From: Oscillospiraceae bacterium
GTDB taxonomy: Bacteria > Bacillota > Clostridia > Oscillospirales > WRJC01
Length of the DNA: 64,000 nt
Direction of reading: 5' to 3'
Assembly (NCBI GenBank): GCA_009783265.1
Contig: WRHM01000002.1
Span: 30,564 to 94,563 of the forward strand
Shown: piece after piece, positions 42,315 to 51,244 of the stretch
How positions within the stretch are numbered: position 1 is the first letter of the stretch
Layout: every line of letters begins with the position of its first letter
The notes under the pieces: generated by a model
Databases searched by the model: none
The model's input: only the letters and a program-made list of their open reading frames with translations
What the model was told of the DNA's origin: nothing
Program-made: the position numbers and the translations under genes

Positions 42315-43690
42315 GTTCAAAAATGTGGGACGGGCGGTTCAAAAAATCGCTCGATTTAAAAGTAAACGATTTTAATTCTTCTATAAAATTTGACTGGGTA
42401 ATGTTCAGGGAAGATATAACCGGCAGTATCGCTCACGCTTATATGCTCGGCGAAACCGGAATTATAAATAAATCAGAGTCTGAAAGAATAATCGAGGGAC
42501 TTGAAAAAATTTTTGAAGATATTGAGAATGGAACACTTGAAATAGATTTTGAATCCGAAGATATTCATATGTTTATCGAGGCTGTTTTAACTGAAAGAAT
42601 CGGAGATACGGGCAAAAAACTGCATACCGCAAGAAGCCGCAACGATCAGGTCGCGCTCGATATTCGCATATATTTAAAAAAACAATGCGATGAAATCATG
42701 GATTTATTAAAATGCTTAATACGTGAAATTATCGAAAAAGCAAAAGAGAATAAAACAACTTTTATGCCGGGAACTACGCATTTACAGCACGGTCAGCCCA
42801 TTGTTTTCGCGCATCATATATTAGCATATGCTCAGATGTTCAAACGTGATATTGAAAGAATCGCCGATTGTAAAAAACGCATGGATTATATGCCGCTTGG
42901 CTCAGGCGCGCTCGCGGGAACGACTTACCCGATAAACCGGCATTTAGTCGCAGAAAAGCTCGGATTTGCGAACGTCACCGAAAACAGTATAGACGGGGTG
43001 TCCGACCGTGATTTTGTGATAGAATTCGCTTCGGATTTATCAATAATTATGACGCATATCAGCCGTTTTTCCGAGGAAATAATTTTATGGTGCACGTCAG
43101 AATATAATTTCATCGAACTTGACGACGCATTTTCCACAGGTTCTTCTATAATGCCGCAGAAAAAAAACCCTGATATTGCGGAATTATGCAGAGGAAAAAC
43201 AGGCAGGGTTTACGGCTCTCTTATAACTTTATTGACAATGATGAAAGGTTTACCGCTCGCGTATAACAAAGATATGCAGGAAGATAAAGAAGCGATATTT
43301 GACGTTCTTGAAAACACGAAATTATCTCTCGACACGTTTACGGGAATGTTAAAAACTTTGAAAGTCAATCGCGACAGTATGAAAAAAGCTTCGCAAAAAG
43401 GATTTTTAAATGCGACAGACTGCGCGGATTATCTTGTAAAAAAGGGTTTACCGTTTCGTGACGCGTATAAAATCACAGGACAGCTTGTGGCGGTTTGCAT
43501 AGAAAAAAATATATCGCTTGAAGATTTGCCTATTGAAGAATACAAAAAAATCTGCGAAATTTTTGAATTCGAAGTTTACAAATATATTGATTTGGAATAT
43601 TGCGTAAACGAAAGAAAAGTTTACGGCGGACCGTCAAAAGAGTCAATCGAAACTCAAATAAAAAATTTAGAAAAATTTTTGGAGGGTTAA
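42311..43690 (+). CDS. argH: argininosuccinate lyase
   Basis: Splits argininosuccinate into arginine and fumarate, the last arginine step. Family signature GSSIMPQKKNPDIAE (the flexible catalytic loop) is present, as are WDGRFKKSLD at the N-terminus, HTARSRNDQVALD and TFMPGTTHLQHGQPI. I start at ATG 42311, after GGAGAAAAATC and overlapping the methyltransferase stop by four bases; longer readings to 42263 only shadow the upstream gene. The length is 459 residues. Confidence 0.97.
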   Translation: MSSKMWDGRFKKSLDLKVNDFNSSIKFDWVMFREDITGSIAHAYMLGETGIINKSESERIIEGLEKIFEDIENGTLEIDFESEDIHMFIEAVLTERIGDTGKKLHTARSRNDQVALDIRIYLKKQCDEIMDLLKCLIREIIEKAKENKTTFMPGTTHLQHGQPIVFAHHILAYAQMFKRDIERIADCKKRMDYMPLGSGALAGTTYPINRHLVAEKLGFANVTENSIDGVSDRDFVIEFASDLSIIMTHISRFSEEIILWCTSEYNFIELDDAFSTGSSIMPQKKNPDIAELCRGKTGRVYGSLITLLTMMKGLPLAYNKDMQEDKEAIFDVLENTKLSLDTFTGMLKTLKVNRDSMKKASQKGFLNATDCADYLVKKGLPFRDAYKITGQLVAVCIEKNISLEDLPIEEYKKICEIFEFEVYKYIDLEYCVNERKVYGGPSKESIETQIKNLEKFLEG

Positions 43691-43695
43691 ATAAA

Positions 43696-44643
43696 TTGCA
43701 AAAATATAAAATATTTGTTGACGGACAGGAAGGTACGACAGGATTAGAGATACACGATCGCTTAAAAAACAGGGATGATATTGAAATATTGAAAATAAAT
43801 TCAAAAGAATTGGAAGTATTATGGGATGTAAACGAGCGCAGAAAATATATAAATCAGGCTGATATTGTTTTTTTATGTTTGCCTGATGATGCCGCGAGAG
43901 AATCTGTTTCGCTGATTGAAAATCCGTTAACACGCGTAATAGACGCGAGCACAGCGCACAGAGTTGCGGACGGTTGGGTTTACGGGATCCCTGAGTTGAG
44001 CAAAAACCACAGAGAAAATATAGAAACCGCGAAAAGATTATCAAACCCGGGGTGTTTTGCGACGGGGTTTAATATGCTGATGTATCCGCTTGTAAAAGAA
44101 AAAATAATCCCCGCAGATTATCCCGTGACATGCCATTCTGTCACAGGTTACAGCGGCGGGGGAATTAGATTAATAGAAATATTTGAATCAGATCAAAACA
44201 AACAAAAATTAAACAGCCCTTGTTTTTACGCGCTGGGTTTACAGCATAAACATTTACCCGAAATGCAAAAACACAGCGGATTATTAAATCCCCCGGTATT
44301 TACGCCGATTATCGGAAATTATTTCAAAGGCATGACAGTAGCCGTTCCGTTGTCGAATATAAAATTAACAGCAAATGAAATAAACGCATTTTATAAAAAT
44401 TATTATCAGGGACAGCATTTTGTGAAAATAATGCCGATGAATATACAAAACGAATTTGAATGGGGATTTATGAAGGCTGAGAGCTGCAATGACACAAACA
44501 ACATTGAAATTTTAACATTCGGAAACGATACGCAGGTTCTTGTAGTCGCAAGGCTTGATAATTTAGGCAAAGGCGCGTCCGGAGCGGCAGTGCAGAACAT
44601 GAATATCATGCTTGGATTAGATGAAACGTATGGATTGGAGTGA
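43696..44643 (+). CDS. argC: N-acetyl-gamma-glutamyl-phosphate reductase (type 2)
   Basis: Reduces N-acetylglutamyl phosphate to the semialdehyde in the third arginine step. It is the shorter type 2 enzyme (315 residues) with an IFVDGQEGTTGLEIHDRL nucleotide-binding start, the catalytic Cys120 in NPGCFATGFN, and HSVTGYSGGG. The start is a TTG at 43696, ten bases after GGAGGG; upstream in-frame residues overlap argH and are not part of the protein. The argH stop is only 6 bases away. Confidence 0.93.
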   Translation: MQKYKIFVDGQEGTTGLEIHDRLKNRDDIEILKINSKELEVLWDVNERRKYINQADIVFLCLPDDAARESVSLIENPLTRVIDASTAHRVADGWVYGIPELSKNHRENIETAKRLSNPGCFATGFNMLMYPLVKEKIIPADYPVTCHSVTGYSGGGIRLIEIFESDQNKQKLNSPCFYALGLQHKHLPEMQKHSGLLNPPVFTPIIGNYFKGMTVAVPLSNIKLTANEINAFYKNYYQGQHFVKIMPMNIQNEFEWGFMKAESCNDTNNIEILTFGNDTQVLVVARLDNLGKGASGAAVQNMNIMLGLDETYGLE

Positions 44644-44649
44644 ATATAA

Positions 44650-45147
44650 ATGCAAAAGATAATTATAACAAATATTAATAAAATATCGCCGACGCATAGA
44701 AACGAACACGAAAAATATGAGTTTTACAGATATGAAGTTACAGACAATAACGATAAATACGAAGCGGCAAGTCCCAAAGAGGGAAATCAGACTGTTACGG
44801 CATTTTATACGCTGCCGCCCGGCAAATCGAATTGCCCGTTTCATTATCACATGAATAACGAAGAAGTTTTTTATATAATATCCGGCAAAGGTATTTTAGA
44901 AACTTTTGATGAAATATATAAAATTTCGTCAGGCGATATAATAGTTTTTCCCGTTGGTAAAAACGGAGCGCATAAAATAACAAATTCATCTGAAACAGAA
45001 AATCTTGTTTATTTAGACGTTGACACAAACAACACGCCTGATATAGCATATTATCCGCACTCCAATAAAGTGGGAATAAGAGCAGCGGGCGGAATCAGGG
45101 ATAATTATGATATGAACAGCGGAGTAAATTATTATGATAAGGAGTAA
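44650..45147 (+). CDS. cupin-domain protein in the arginine operon
   Basis: A 165-residue single-domain cupin. Cupin motif 1 is CPFHYHMNNEEVFYIISGKG (metal-type His and Glu), followed by SSGDIIVFPVGKNGAHKITN as motif 2. Cupins bind small molecules or sugars and have many functions; no specific one is supported. It lies between argC and argJ with gaps of 6 and 5 bases, so it is cotranscribed. GGAGTGAATA precedes the ATG. Confidence 0.8.
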   Translation: MQKIIITNINKISPTHRNEHEKYEFYRYEVTDNNDKYEAASPKEGNQTVTAFYTLPPGKSNCPFHYHMNNEEVFYIISGKGILETFDEIYKISSGDIIVFPVGKNGAHKITNSSETENLVYLDVDTNNTPDIAYYPHSNKVGIRAAGGIRDNYDMNSGVNYYDKE

Positions 45148-45152
45148 AACAA

Positions 45153-46397
45153 GTGGAATCAAATATAAAATTTATTGACGGCGGGGTAGTCGCACCGCAG
45201 GGCTTTTTAGCGTCAGGTATACACTGCGGCCTGCGTAAAAATAAAATAAAAAAAGATTTAGCTTTGATTTTTTCAAAAAATGGCAAAGAATGTACTGCGG
45301 CGGCGGTTTACACAAAAAATATAATAATCGGCGCGCCTATTATAGTTACAAAAAAACATTTGAAATTAAAAAACGGCACGGCAAAAGCTGTTATATGCAA
45401 CAGCGGCATAGCAAACACATGCAATCCCGACGGGATTGAAAAAGCTGATTTAATGTGTAAATTAACGGCTGATATTTTAGAAATCGACGAAAGCGATATA
45501 ATCGTTGCGTCAACGGGAGTAATCGGCGCGGTTTTACCGATTGAGCCAATTCAAAACGCTTTGCCTTTATTAAAAGAAGCACTCGGTGATACAAAAGAAG
45601 CGGGGGAAGACGCCGCGACTGCTATCATGACGACTGACACGCGTAAAAAAGAATACGCGATTGAATTTATATTGGATAATAAACCTGCGAGAATCGGTTT
45701 GATTGCAAAAGGCTCGGGCATGATTGAGCCGAATATGGCGACTATGCTCAGTTTTATTACGACTGATGTTGATATTTCTTCGGAAATATTGCAAAATGTT
45801 TTAACCGATGTTATTCAGGATACTTTTAATATGATAAGCATTGACGGCGACACAAGCACAAACGATATGGTCAGTATTATGGCTTCCGGGCTTTGCGGTA
45901 ATAAAAAAATAATTGAGCAAAACAGCGATTATAATAAATTTAGAGAAGCGTTATATATAATATGCGAAAAAGTTTCAAGATTTATAGCGTTTGACGGCGA
46001 AGGCGCGACGAAATTACTTGAGTGCAAAATTATAAACGCGAATACAAAACAAGACGCGAAAAAACTCGCGAAGTCTGTGATTAAATCTTCGCTTGTAAAA
46101 TCTATGATGTTTGGAGCGGACGCGAATTCAGGAAGGATTTTATGCGCTCTGGGCTATTCGGGAATTGATTTTGATCCTGAAAAAATAAATGTCAAATTAA
46201 AATCTTCAGCAGGTGAAATATCGACTTGTGTAAACGGCTTTATTATAAAAATCGACGAAGATAAAGCGAAAGAAATATTATCGCAGGAAATAATCGAAAT
46301 AATAATAGATATGCAGACCGGAAAAGAAAACTCTGTTGCGTGGGGCTGCGACTTAAGTTATGAATATGTAAGAATAAACGGAGATTACAGGAGTTAA
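45153..46397 (+). CDS. argJ: glutamate N-acetyltransferase / amino-acid acetyltransferase
   Basis: Transfers acetyl groups between N-acetylornithine and glutamate (and, if bifunctional, from acetyl-CoA), recycling the acetyl group in arginine synthesis. The autoprocessing site is IEPNMATMLSFITTD with the nucleophile Thr197. CNSGIANTCN and FDGEGATKL are typical. The length is 414 residues. The start is a GTG at 45153 after AAGGAG. With argJ present, argA/argE may be unnecessary; their absence in the window is consistent with that. Confidence 0.97.
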   Translation: MESNIKFIDGGVVAPQGFLASGIHCGLRKNKIKKDLALIFSKNGKECTAAAVYTKNIIIGAPIIVTKKHLKLKNGTAKAVICNSGIANTCNPDGIEKADLMCKLTADILEIDESDIIVASTGVIGAVLPIEPIQNALPLLKEALGDTKEAGEDAATAIMTTDTRKKEYAIEFILDNKPARIGLIAKGSGMIEPNMATMLSFITTDVDISSEILQNVLTDVIQDTFNMISIDGDTSTNDMVSIMASGLCGNKKIIEQNSDYNKFREALYIICEKVSRFIAFDGEGATKLLECKIINANTKQDAKKLAKSVIKSSLVKSMMFGADANSGRILCALGYSGIDFDPEKINVKLKSSAGEISTCVNGFIIKIDEDKAKEILSQEIIEIIIDMQTGKENSVAWGCDLSYEYVRINGDYRS

Positions 46398-46404
46398 ATA
46401 AATT

Positions 46405-47313
46405 ATGTTAATATCGAATTTAGATAAAGCGAAAGTATTGATTCAGGCTTTGCCGTATATACAAAAATATAATAAAAAAACAATAGTAGTAAAATACGGC
46501 GGAAACGCGATGCTCAATGAAAAATTAAAAGAAGCGGTAATATCAGATTTGATTTTATTGTCTCTCGTCGGAATAAACGTGGTTTTAGTCCACGGAGGCG
46601 GTTCTGAAATTACGGATATGATGAAAAAACTAAATATCGAGACTAAGTTTATAAACGGGTTAAGATACACAGACGAAGAAACGATAGATATTGTCCAAAT
46701 GGTTTTAGCCGGCAAGACAAATAAAGATTTAGTGAATCTTATAAGTTTAAACGGCGGTAATGCGATAGGTTTATCCGGAATTGACAGCGGTGTGATAAAA
46801 GCGAAAAAATTATCGGACGGCGAAAACGATTACGGTTATGTAGGCGAAATCACAGATATAAATATTAAGCCTGTTATAGATTTATTAAATAACGGGTATA
46901 TTCCGGTTATTGCGACAATCGCGCAGGGAACAGACGATAAAACAGTAGAAAATCCCATAGACAGCATAGATATAAAACGGGGCAGGGTATATAATATAAA
47001 CGCAGACACAGCCGCCGCTGAAATCGCGGTAAAACTAAAAGCTGAAAAGCTGATACTTCTGACAGATGTTAAAGGACTAATGGTAGACTTGAAAGACGAA
47101 GACACATTGATTCCGGTAGTAAAAATATCCGAAGTTGATAATTTAAAGAAAAACGGTATAATCAGCGGCGGAATGATACCGAAAGTTGATTGCTGCGTGA
47201 CTTCTATAAAAGGCGGTGTAAACAGAACGCATATAATCGACGGCAGAATACAGCATTCTATATTAATTGAAATGCTTTCAGACGAAGGAATAGGCACGAT
47301 GTTTATTAAATAA
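46405..47313 (+). CDS. argB: acetylglutamate kinase
   Basis: Phosphorylates N-acetylglutamate, the second and often feedback-controlled step. Amino acid kinase fold motifs: VVKYGGNAML (residues 28-37), VVLVHGGGSEIT near 55-66, INADTAAAEIAVKL and LLTDVKGL. The length of 302 residues includes an N-terminal helix similar to that of arginine-sensitive enzymes. GGAGTTAAATAAATT precedes the ATG. It is the last gene of the operon; argD and argF are not in this window. Confidence 0.97.
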   Translation: MLISNLDKAKVLIQALPYIQKYNKKTIVVKYGGNAMLNEKLKEAVISDLILLSLVGINVVLVHGGGSEITDMMKKLNIETKFINGLRYTDEETIDIVQMVLAGKTNKDLVNLISLNGGNAIGLSGIDSGVIKAKKLSDGENDYGYVGEITDINIKPVIDLLNNGYIPVIATIAQGTDDKTVENPIDSIDIKRGRVYNINADTAAAEIAVKLKAEKLILLTDVKGLMVDLKDEDTLIPVVKISEVDNLKKNGIISGGMIPKVDCCVTSIKGGVNRTHIIDGRIQHSILIEMLSDEGIGTMFIK

Positions 47314-47330
47314 TTAAAAACAATAAAACA

Positions 47331-47375
47331 AATAACAAAAGCGGAGATTTATGAAAAATCCCCGCTTTTGTTATT
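47331..47375. terminator. terminator of the arginine operon
   Basis: A perfect 14-bp stem AATAACAAAAGCGG and its complement, in the gap between converging argB and the GH2 gene, with T-rich ends on both strands. Confidence 0.9.
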
Positions 47376-47392
47376 GTAATACAACTAAAATT

Positions 47393-49720
47393 TTATTCAA
47401 CTTCAATAGAAATTTCCGCTTTTTCTAATCCGTCTGATATTGCGATAAGTTTTAATTTGCCTTTTTCCTGAGATTTTACAACAGCCATAAGTTTGCCGTC
47501 GTACGCACTATGCGAATTGCCGGAATACATTTCTTCTGTTTTCGGATTCGCCGAACCTACCGCGATTAGTTTTCCTGCGCCTTCTATTGCAAATAAAACT
47601 TTGCTTGTTGCGTTTGTCACGGTTTTATTGTCAATATCCGCGATTTCAACGGTTATATACGCCAAGTCACCGTCCGCGCTGATTTTATCTCTATCTGCCG
47701 TGAGTTTAATTTTTGCGGGTTTTTTTGACGTTGACAAAACTACTGCGTTATTGTTTGAGTCTATCGCTTTTAATTCGCCTTTTTTATACGGGATTATAAA
47801 ATTTGTTTTTAATTCTTTCAAATCGTTTTTCCCGACAGATTCACCGTTTAAAAATAATTCTACAGAAACGGCGGGGGAATAAACGTCAACGACAACCTGC
47901 GTTCCCTCTGCAATATCAAAATCCCAGCCTTCTATTCCGTCATTCCAGCCCCAGTATGTGATTTTTTCGGATTCATGAGAAAATTTTGTAGGCCTTCTGA
48001 CAAACATTTTCGGTTTATCCGATACATTCCAGAGTATATCCCTGTAATACGACTGCGGCCTTTTGAACCCGCACACGTCTATATCGCCGCAATAAGCCTG
48101 ATTCCAAGGATAATCATATAAGTGCGATTCAATTTCCGGCCTTTCGTCTGTATAATATACCCGCCCGATTCCGGCTTCGCCCAGATAATCAATCGAAGTC
48201 CAGACAAAATCGCCGATAACATTAGTATTTTTAAGCGTAGCCTCCCATGATTGATATATATCTTTCGGGACAGTTTCGGTTCCGATTATAACTCTGTCCG
48301 GATATTTTAGTTTATCAGATTCATAACTTCCGTGTTGATAATTATATCCGACGAAATCCAGACATGCGACTACAGAATTTATCCCATCGACAAAATCCGG
48401 ATTAGTCAAATCAAAACCCATGATAGCCATGCCGACGGGCCTGTTATCGTATTTTTTAATAGTATTATAAAGCATTTTTGAGGTTTCAGGCGCGCCGCTG
48501 TCTCCTTTTTGTTCTACTATTTCGTTTCCGATACTCCAGAATAATATAGACGGATGATTTCTGTCCCTTAAAATCATGCTTGTCAAATCATTTTCCCAGT
48601 CGGTATCGAAAACCAAATGATAATCAAATTGAGTTTTTGCGCATCTCCAACTGTCAAACGCTTCGTCCATGACAATCATGCCAAGCCTGTCGCAAGCATC
48701 TAAAAAAGCCGGGGCAGGGGGATTATGAGCTGTCCTTACTGCGTTAAATCCACTTTTTTTAAGAAGCTCTATCTTTCTTTCTTCGCTTCTGATATAAGAC
48801 GCCGACCCGAGTATCCCGTTATCATGGTGCACGCAGCCGCCTTTTAATTTAATTTGTTTCCCGTTTAAAATAAACCCGTTTTGAGAATCAATCGAAAAAG
48901 TGCGTATCCCGTATGTTGTTTCGGAAGTATCTGTCAGATTATCGTCAATATAATAATTTGTGGTTATAATATATAAATTCGGGGAATCTGTATCCCATAT
49001 TTTGGGATTTTTTATTTCAACGTCAACCGAATAATTTTCTTCGTTTACTATTAAATTAATTTTACAGTCATACTTGACCGAAGCGACAATTTCGCCGGTT
49101 TTTGGATCTTTTACGATATGCTCTATCGAATCTTTTATTATTTCCTGATCTGACCTGAATATATCTGTATTTATATTCAAAACCGCCGAGCCGTTATTTA
49201 CTGATTTTGTTTTAACATATACGCCGTTAAAGTTTATATGATTTTTTTCAGCGGCATAAAGCCAGACATATCTGTATATCCCTGCTCCGCTATACCAGCG
49301 GCTATTCGGTATGGCGGAATTATCCGCGATAACTGCGATTTCATTTTCAGTATCATATTTTAAATATTTTTCCATACTTATAAAAAAAGTAGTATAGCCG
49401 TAATTCTGGCGTTTTATAACGTTACCGTTTAATCTGATTTCGGCATTCATATAAACGCCTTCAAATTCGATATATACATTTTTTTCTTTCCAGTCGGCGG
49501 GAACAAAGAATTTTTTTGAATAACATCCAACGCCTCCGGGGAAATACCCCCCGTCGCGCTTTGTAAGAGAATCAGGGTCGCGTTTTTGTTCAATCATATA
49601 ATCGTGTGGGAGGTCAACGGTTTTTGCGTCACCCGCAGGAACTCCCCAATATCCCCAATAACTGAACGGAATATTACCGTTGGCAAACTGCCAGCTTTTA
49701 TTGAAACATATTTTTTGCAT
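47393..49720 (-). CDS. glycoside hydrolase family 2 (beta-galactosidase/glucuronidase-like)
   Basis: A 775-residue GH2 enzyme. A sugar-binding jelly-roll start (YFPGGVGCYSKKFFVP), an Ig-like middle and a TIM-barrel core are recognisable. The acid/base is Glu400 in WSIGNEIVE and the nucleophile Glu482 in IGTETVP. The KGGCVHHDNGILG and AHNPPAPAFLDACDRLGM blocks are standard. C-terminal Ig-like domains follow. No signal peptide is seen, so imported oligosaccharides are the likely substrate. I start at ATG 49720; an in-frame TTG at 49732 is nearly on top of AAAGG. The promoter carries a distant inverted repeat. No transporter or regulator is adjacent. Confidence 0.9.
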   Translation of the reverse strand: MQKICFNKSWQFANGNIPFSYWGYWGVPAGDAKTVDLPHDYMIEQKRDPDSLTKRDGGYFPGGVGCYSKKFFVPADWKEKNVYIEFEGVYMNAEIRLNGNVIKRQNYGYTTFFISMEKYLKYDTENEIAVIADNSAIPNSRWYSGAGIYRYVWLYAAEKNHINFNGVYVKTKSVNNGSAVLNINTDIFRSDQEIIKDSIEHIVKDPKTGEIVASVKYDCKINLIVNEENYSVDVEIKNPKIWDTDSPNLYIITTNYYIDDNLTDTSETTYGIRTFSIDSQNGFILNGKQIKLKGGCVHHDNGILGSASYIRSEERKIELLKKSGFNAVRTAHNPPAPAFLDACDRLGMIVMDEAFDSWRCAKTQFDYHLVFDTDWENDLTSMILRDRNHPSILFWSIGNEIVEQKGDSGAPETSKMLYNTIKKYDNRPVGMAIMGFDLTNPDFVDGINSVVACLDFVGYNYQHGSYESDKLKYPDRVIIGTETVPKDIYQSWEATLKNTNVIGDFVWTSIDYLGEAGIGRVYYTDERPEIESHLYDYPWNQAYCGDIDVCGFKRPQSYYRDILWNVSDKPKMFVRRPTKFSHESEKITYWGWNDGIEGWDFDIAEGTQVVVDVYSPAVSVELFLNGESVGKNDLKELKTNFIIPYKKGELKAIDSNNNAVVLSTSKKPAKIKLTADRDKISADGDLAYITVEIADIDNKTVTNATSKVLFAIEGAGKLIAVGSANPKTEEMYSGNSHSAYDGKLMAVVKSQEKGKLKLIAISDGLEKAEISIEVE

Positions 49721-49784
49721 GATTTTTTCCAACCTTTCTGTATTTAATGCGATTAAAATTTTTATCGTTATTTAATTAATTTTG

Positions 49785-49813
49785 ATTATAACATATTTTA
49801 TACGATATGTCTA
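49785..49813 (-). promoter_or_regulatory. promoter of the GH2 gene
   Basis: On the minus strand, TAGACA (49808-49813), a 17-base spacer and TATAAT (49785-49790). One arm of an inverted repeat (TTTATACGAT, 49797-49806) lies in the spacer; its partner ATCGTATAAA is at 49845-49854. Confidence 0.65.
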
Positions 49814-49860
49814 TAAATTTTTTATTTTTTAATATTTTAATAAAATCGTATAAATTTTTC

Positions 49861-49889
49861 TTGAAATTTAACAATAAATGATGTAATAT
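49861..49889 (+). promoter_or_regulatory. candidate promoter of yfmF-yfmH
   Basis: TTGAAA (49861-49866), a 17-base spacer and TAATAT (49884-49889), about 50 bases before yfmF. The -10 matches consensus only partly. Confidence 0.5.
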
Positions 49890-49937
49890 AAAATTAACCA
49901 AAAAGAAAAAATTATAACGAAAGGCTGGGATTATTAA

Positions 49938-51242
49938 ATGAGTTTAGAAAGAATAAATATCGGGAAAGAAATAAATATAAATTTTATCGAATCTGATAAA
50001 TTCAAGACAAATTTTATAGAGATAAATATTATAAGCAGACTTGAAAGTGAATTAAAAGCGTCAAAAAATGCGCTTTTAGTAAAAGTTTTAAAGAGAGGCA
50101 GCGCAAACTTCCCGACTATGGCTGATATAAACAAACGGCAGAATGAATTATATGCGGCAAAAATAGGAGTTTGGGCTGATAAAATCGGCGAAGCGCAGAT
50201 TTTAATATTTTCGGCTGAAATGCTGGAAAACAAATATTCTCTTGATGATATAAATATTGCGGACGAAACTATTGATTTATTGGGTGATATTTTTATAAAT
50301 CCGCTTATAGAAGACAATAAATTCAAAAACGATTATGTCGAAGGGGAAAAAACAAATTTGATTGACGATATACATGCGCAGATTAATAATAAAAACGCGT
50401 ATGTTTACAGAAAATGCATTGAAACTATGTGTAAAAACGAACGGTTCGCTATAAATAACCTCGGTTCGGTTGAATGCGTACAAAAAATAAATAATAAAAA
50501 TCTTTACGAGCATTATGAATATATTCTTTCAAGTTGCGTAATCGAAATTTTTTGTGTCGGTAAATTTAGCGAGAAAAAGCAGTCTATAACCGAGAAATTC
50601 AAAAATTTATTGAAAAATATAAAACGTGAAAATATAGAAATTTATGATACTGACGTTATTTTAAAATCTGATTATAAAGGCGAAACAATCGAAGAAATTG
50701 AAGTAAATCAGGGCAAACTCGCAATCGGGTTCAGAATGGGGACTTCTAATAAAAATAAAGATTTCGCAAAATTTGTTTTATTTGACGCAGTATATGCGCT
50801 GACTCCGACGGGAAAATTATTTATGAATGTGCGTGAAAAATTATCTCTTTGTTATTATTGCAGGACAATAGTTGAATCCGCGAAAGGGATAATAACGGTT
50901 TTATGCGGTATAGAAAATGAAAACAAACAAAAAGCAACTGATGAAATTTTAAGGCTGCTTGAAGAAATGAAAAACGGTGATTTTACAGATAAAGATATAG
51001 AATCTGCGCAATTAAGCGTTATAAATTCATATAAAGAAGTATTTGACAACGCGGGCAGTATAGTTTACTGGTATTTGAGAAGATTGATGAGCGGAAATAT
51101 AAAATCGCCTGAAGATATGATTGAAGAAATAAAAAAAGTGACAAGAGGCGATATAATAGAATCCGCAAAAAATTTAAGCCTTGACACGATATATTTTTTA
51201 CAGGGAAATTTGTTAAACAGCGAAGAAAGCGGGGAAAATTAA
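49938..51242 (+). CDS. yfmF: M16-family protein YfmF (non-catalytic partner)
   Basis: A 434-residue protein of the M16 zinc peptidase fold. At the place of the HxxEH zinc motif it has RGSANFPTMADINKRQNELY, which lacks the histidines, so it should be inactive and serve as partner of the next protein. YfmF/YfmH pairs have been linked to 5-aminopentanol modification of EF-P in Bacillus; efp is encoded at 58688 in this window. GAAAGGCTGGG precedes the ATG. The next gene starts 3 bases after the stop. Confidence 0.83.
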   Translation: MSLERINIGKEININFIESDKFKTNFIEINIISRLESELKASKNALLVKVLKRGSANFPTMADINKRQNELYAAKIGVWADKIGEAQILIFSAEMLENKYSLDDINIADETIDLLGDIFINPLIEDNKFKNDYVEGEKTNLIDDIHAQINNKNAYVYRKCIETMCKNERFAINNLGSVECVQKINNKNLYEHYEYILSSCVIEIFCVGKFSEKKQSITEKFKNLLKNIKRENIEIYDTDVILKSDYKGETIEEIEVNQGKLAIGFRMGTSNKNKDFAKFVLFDAVYALTPTGKLFMNVREKLSLCYYCRTIVESAKGIITVLCGIENENKQKATDEILRLLEEMKNGDFTDKDIESAQLSVINSYKEVFDNAGSIVYWYLRRLMSGNIKSPEDMIEEIKKVTRGDIIESAKNLSLDTIYFLQGNLLNSEESGEN

Positions 51243-51244
51243 TT

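Noticed and set aside
43600..43695. Upstream extension of argC into argH
   Set aside because: Those 32 codons are the argH 3' end in another frame; TTG 43696 has GGAGGG upstream and fits the ArgC family start.
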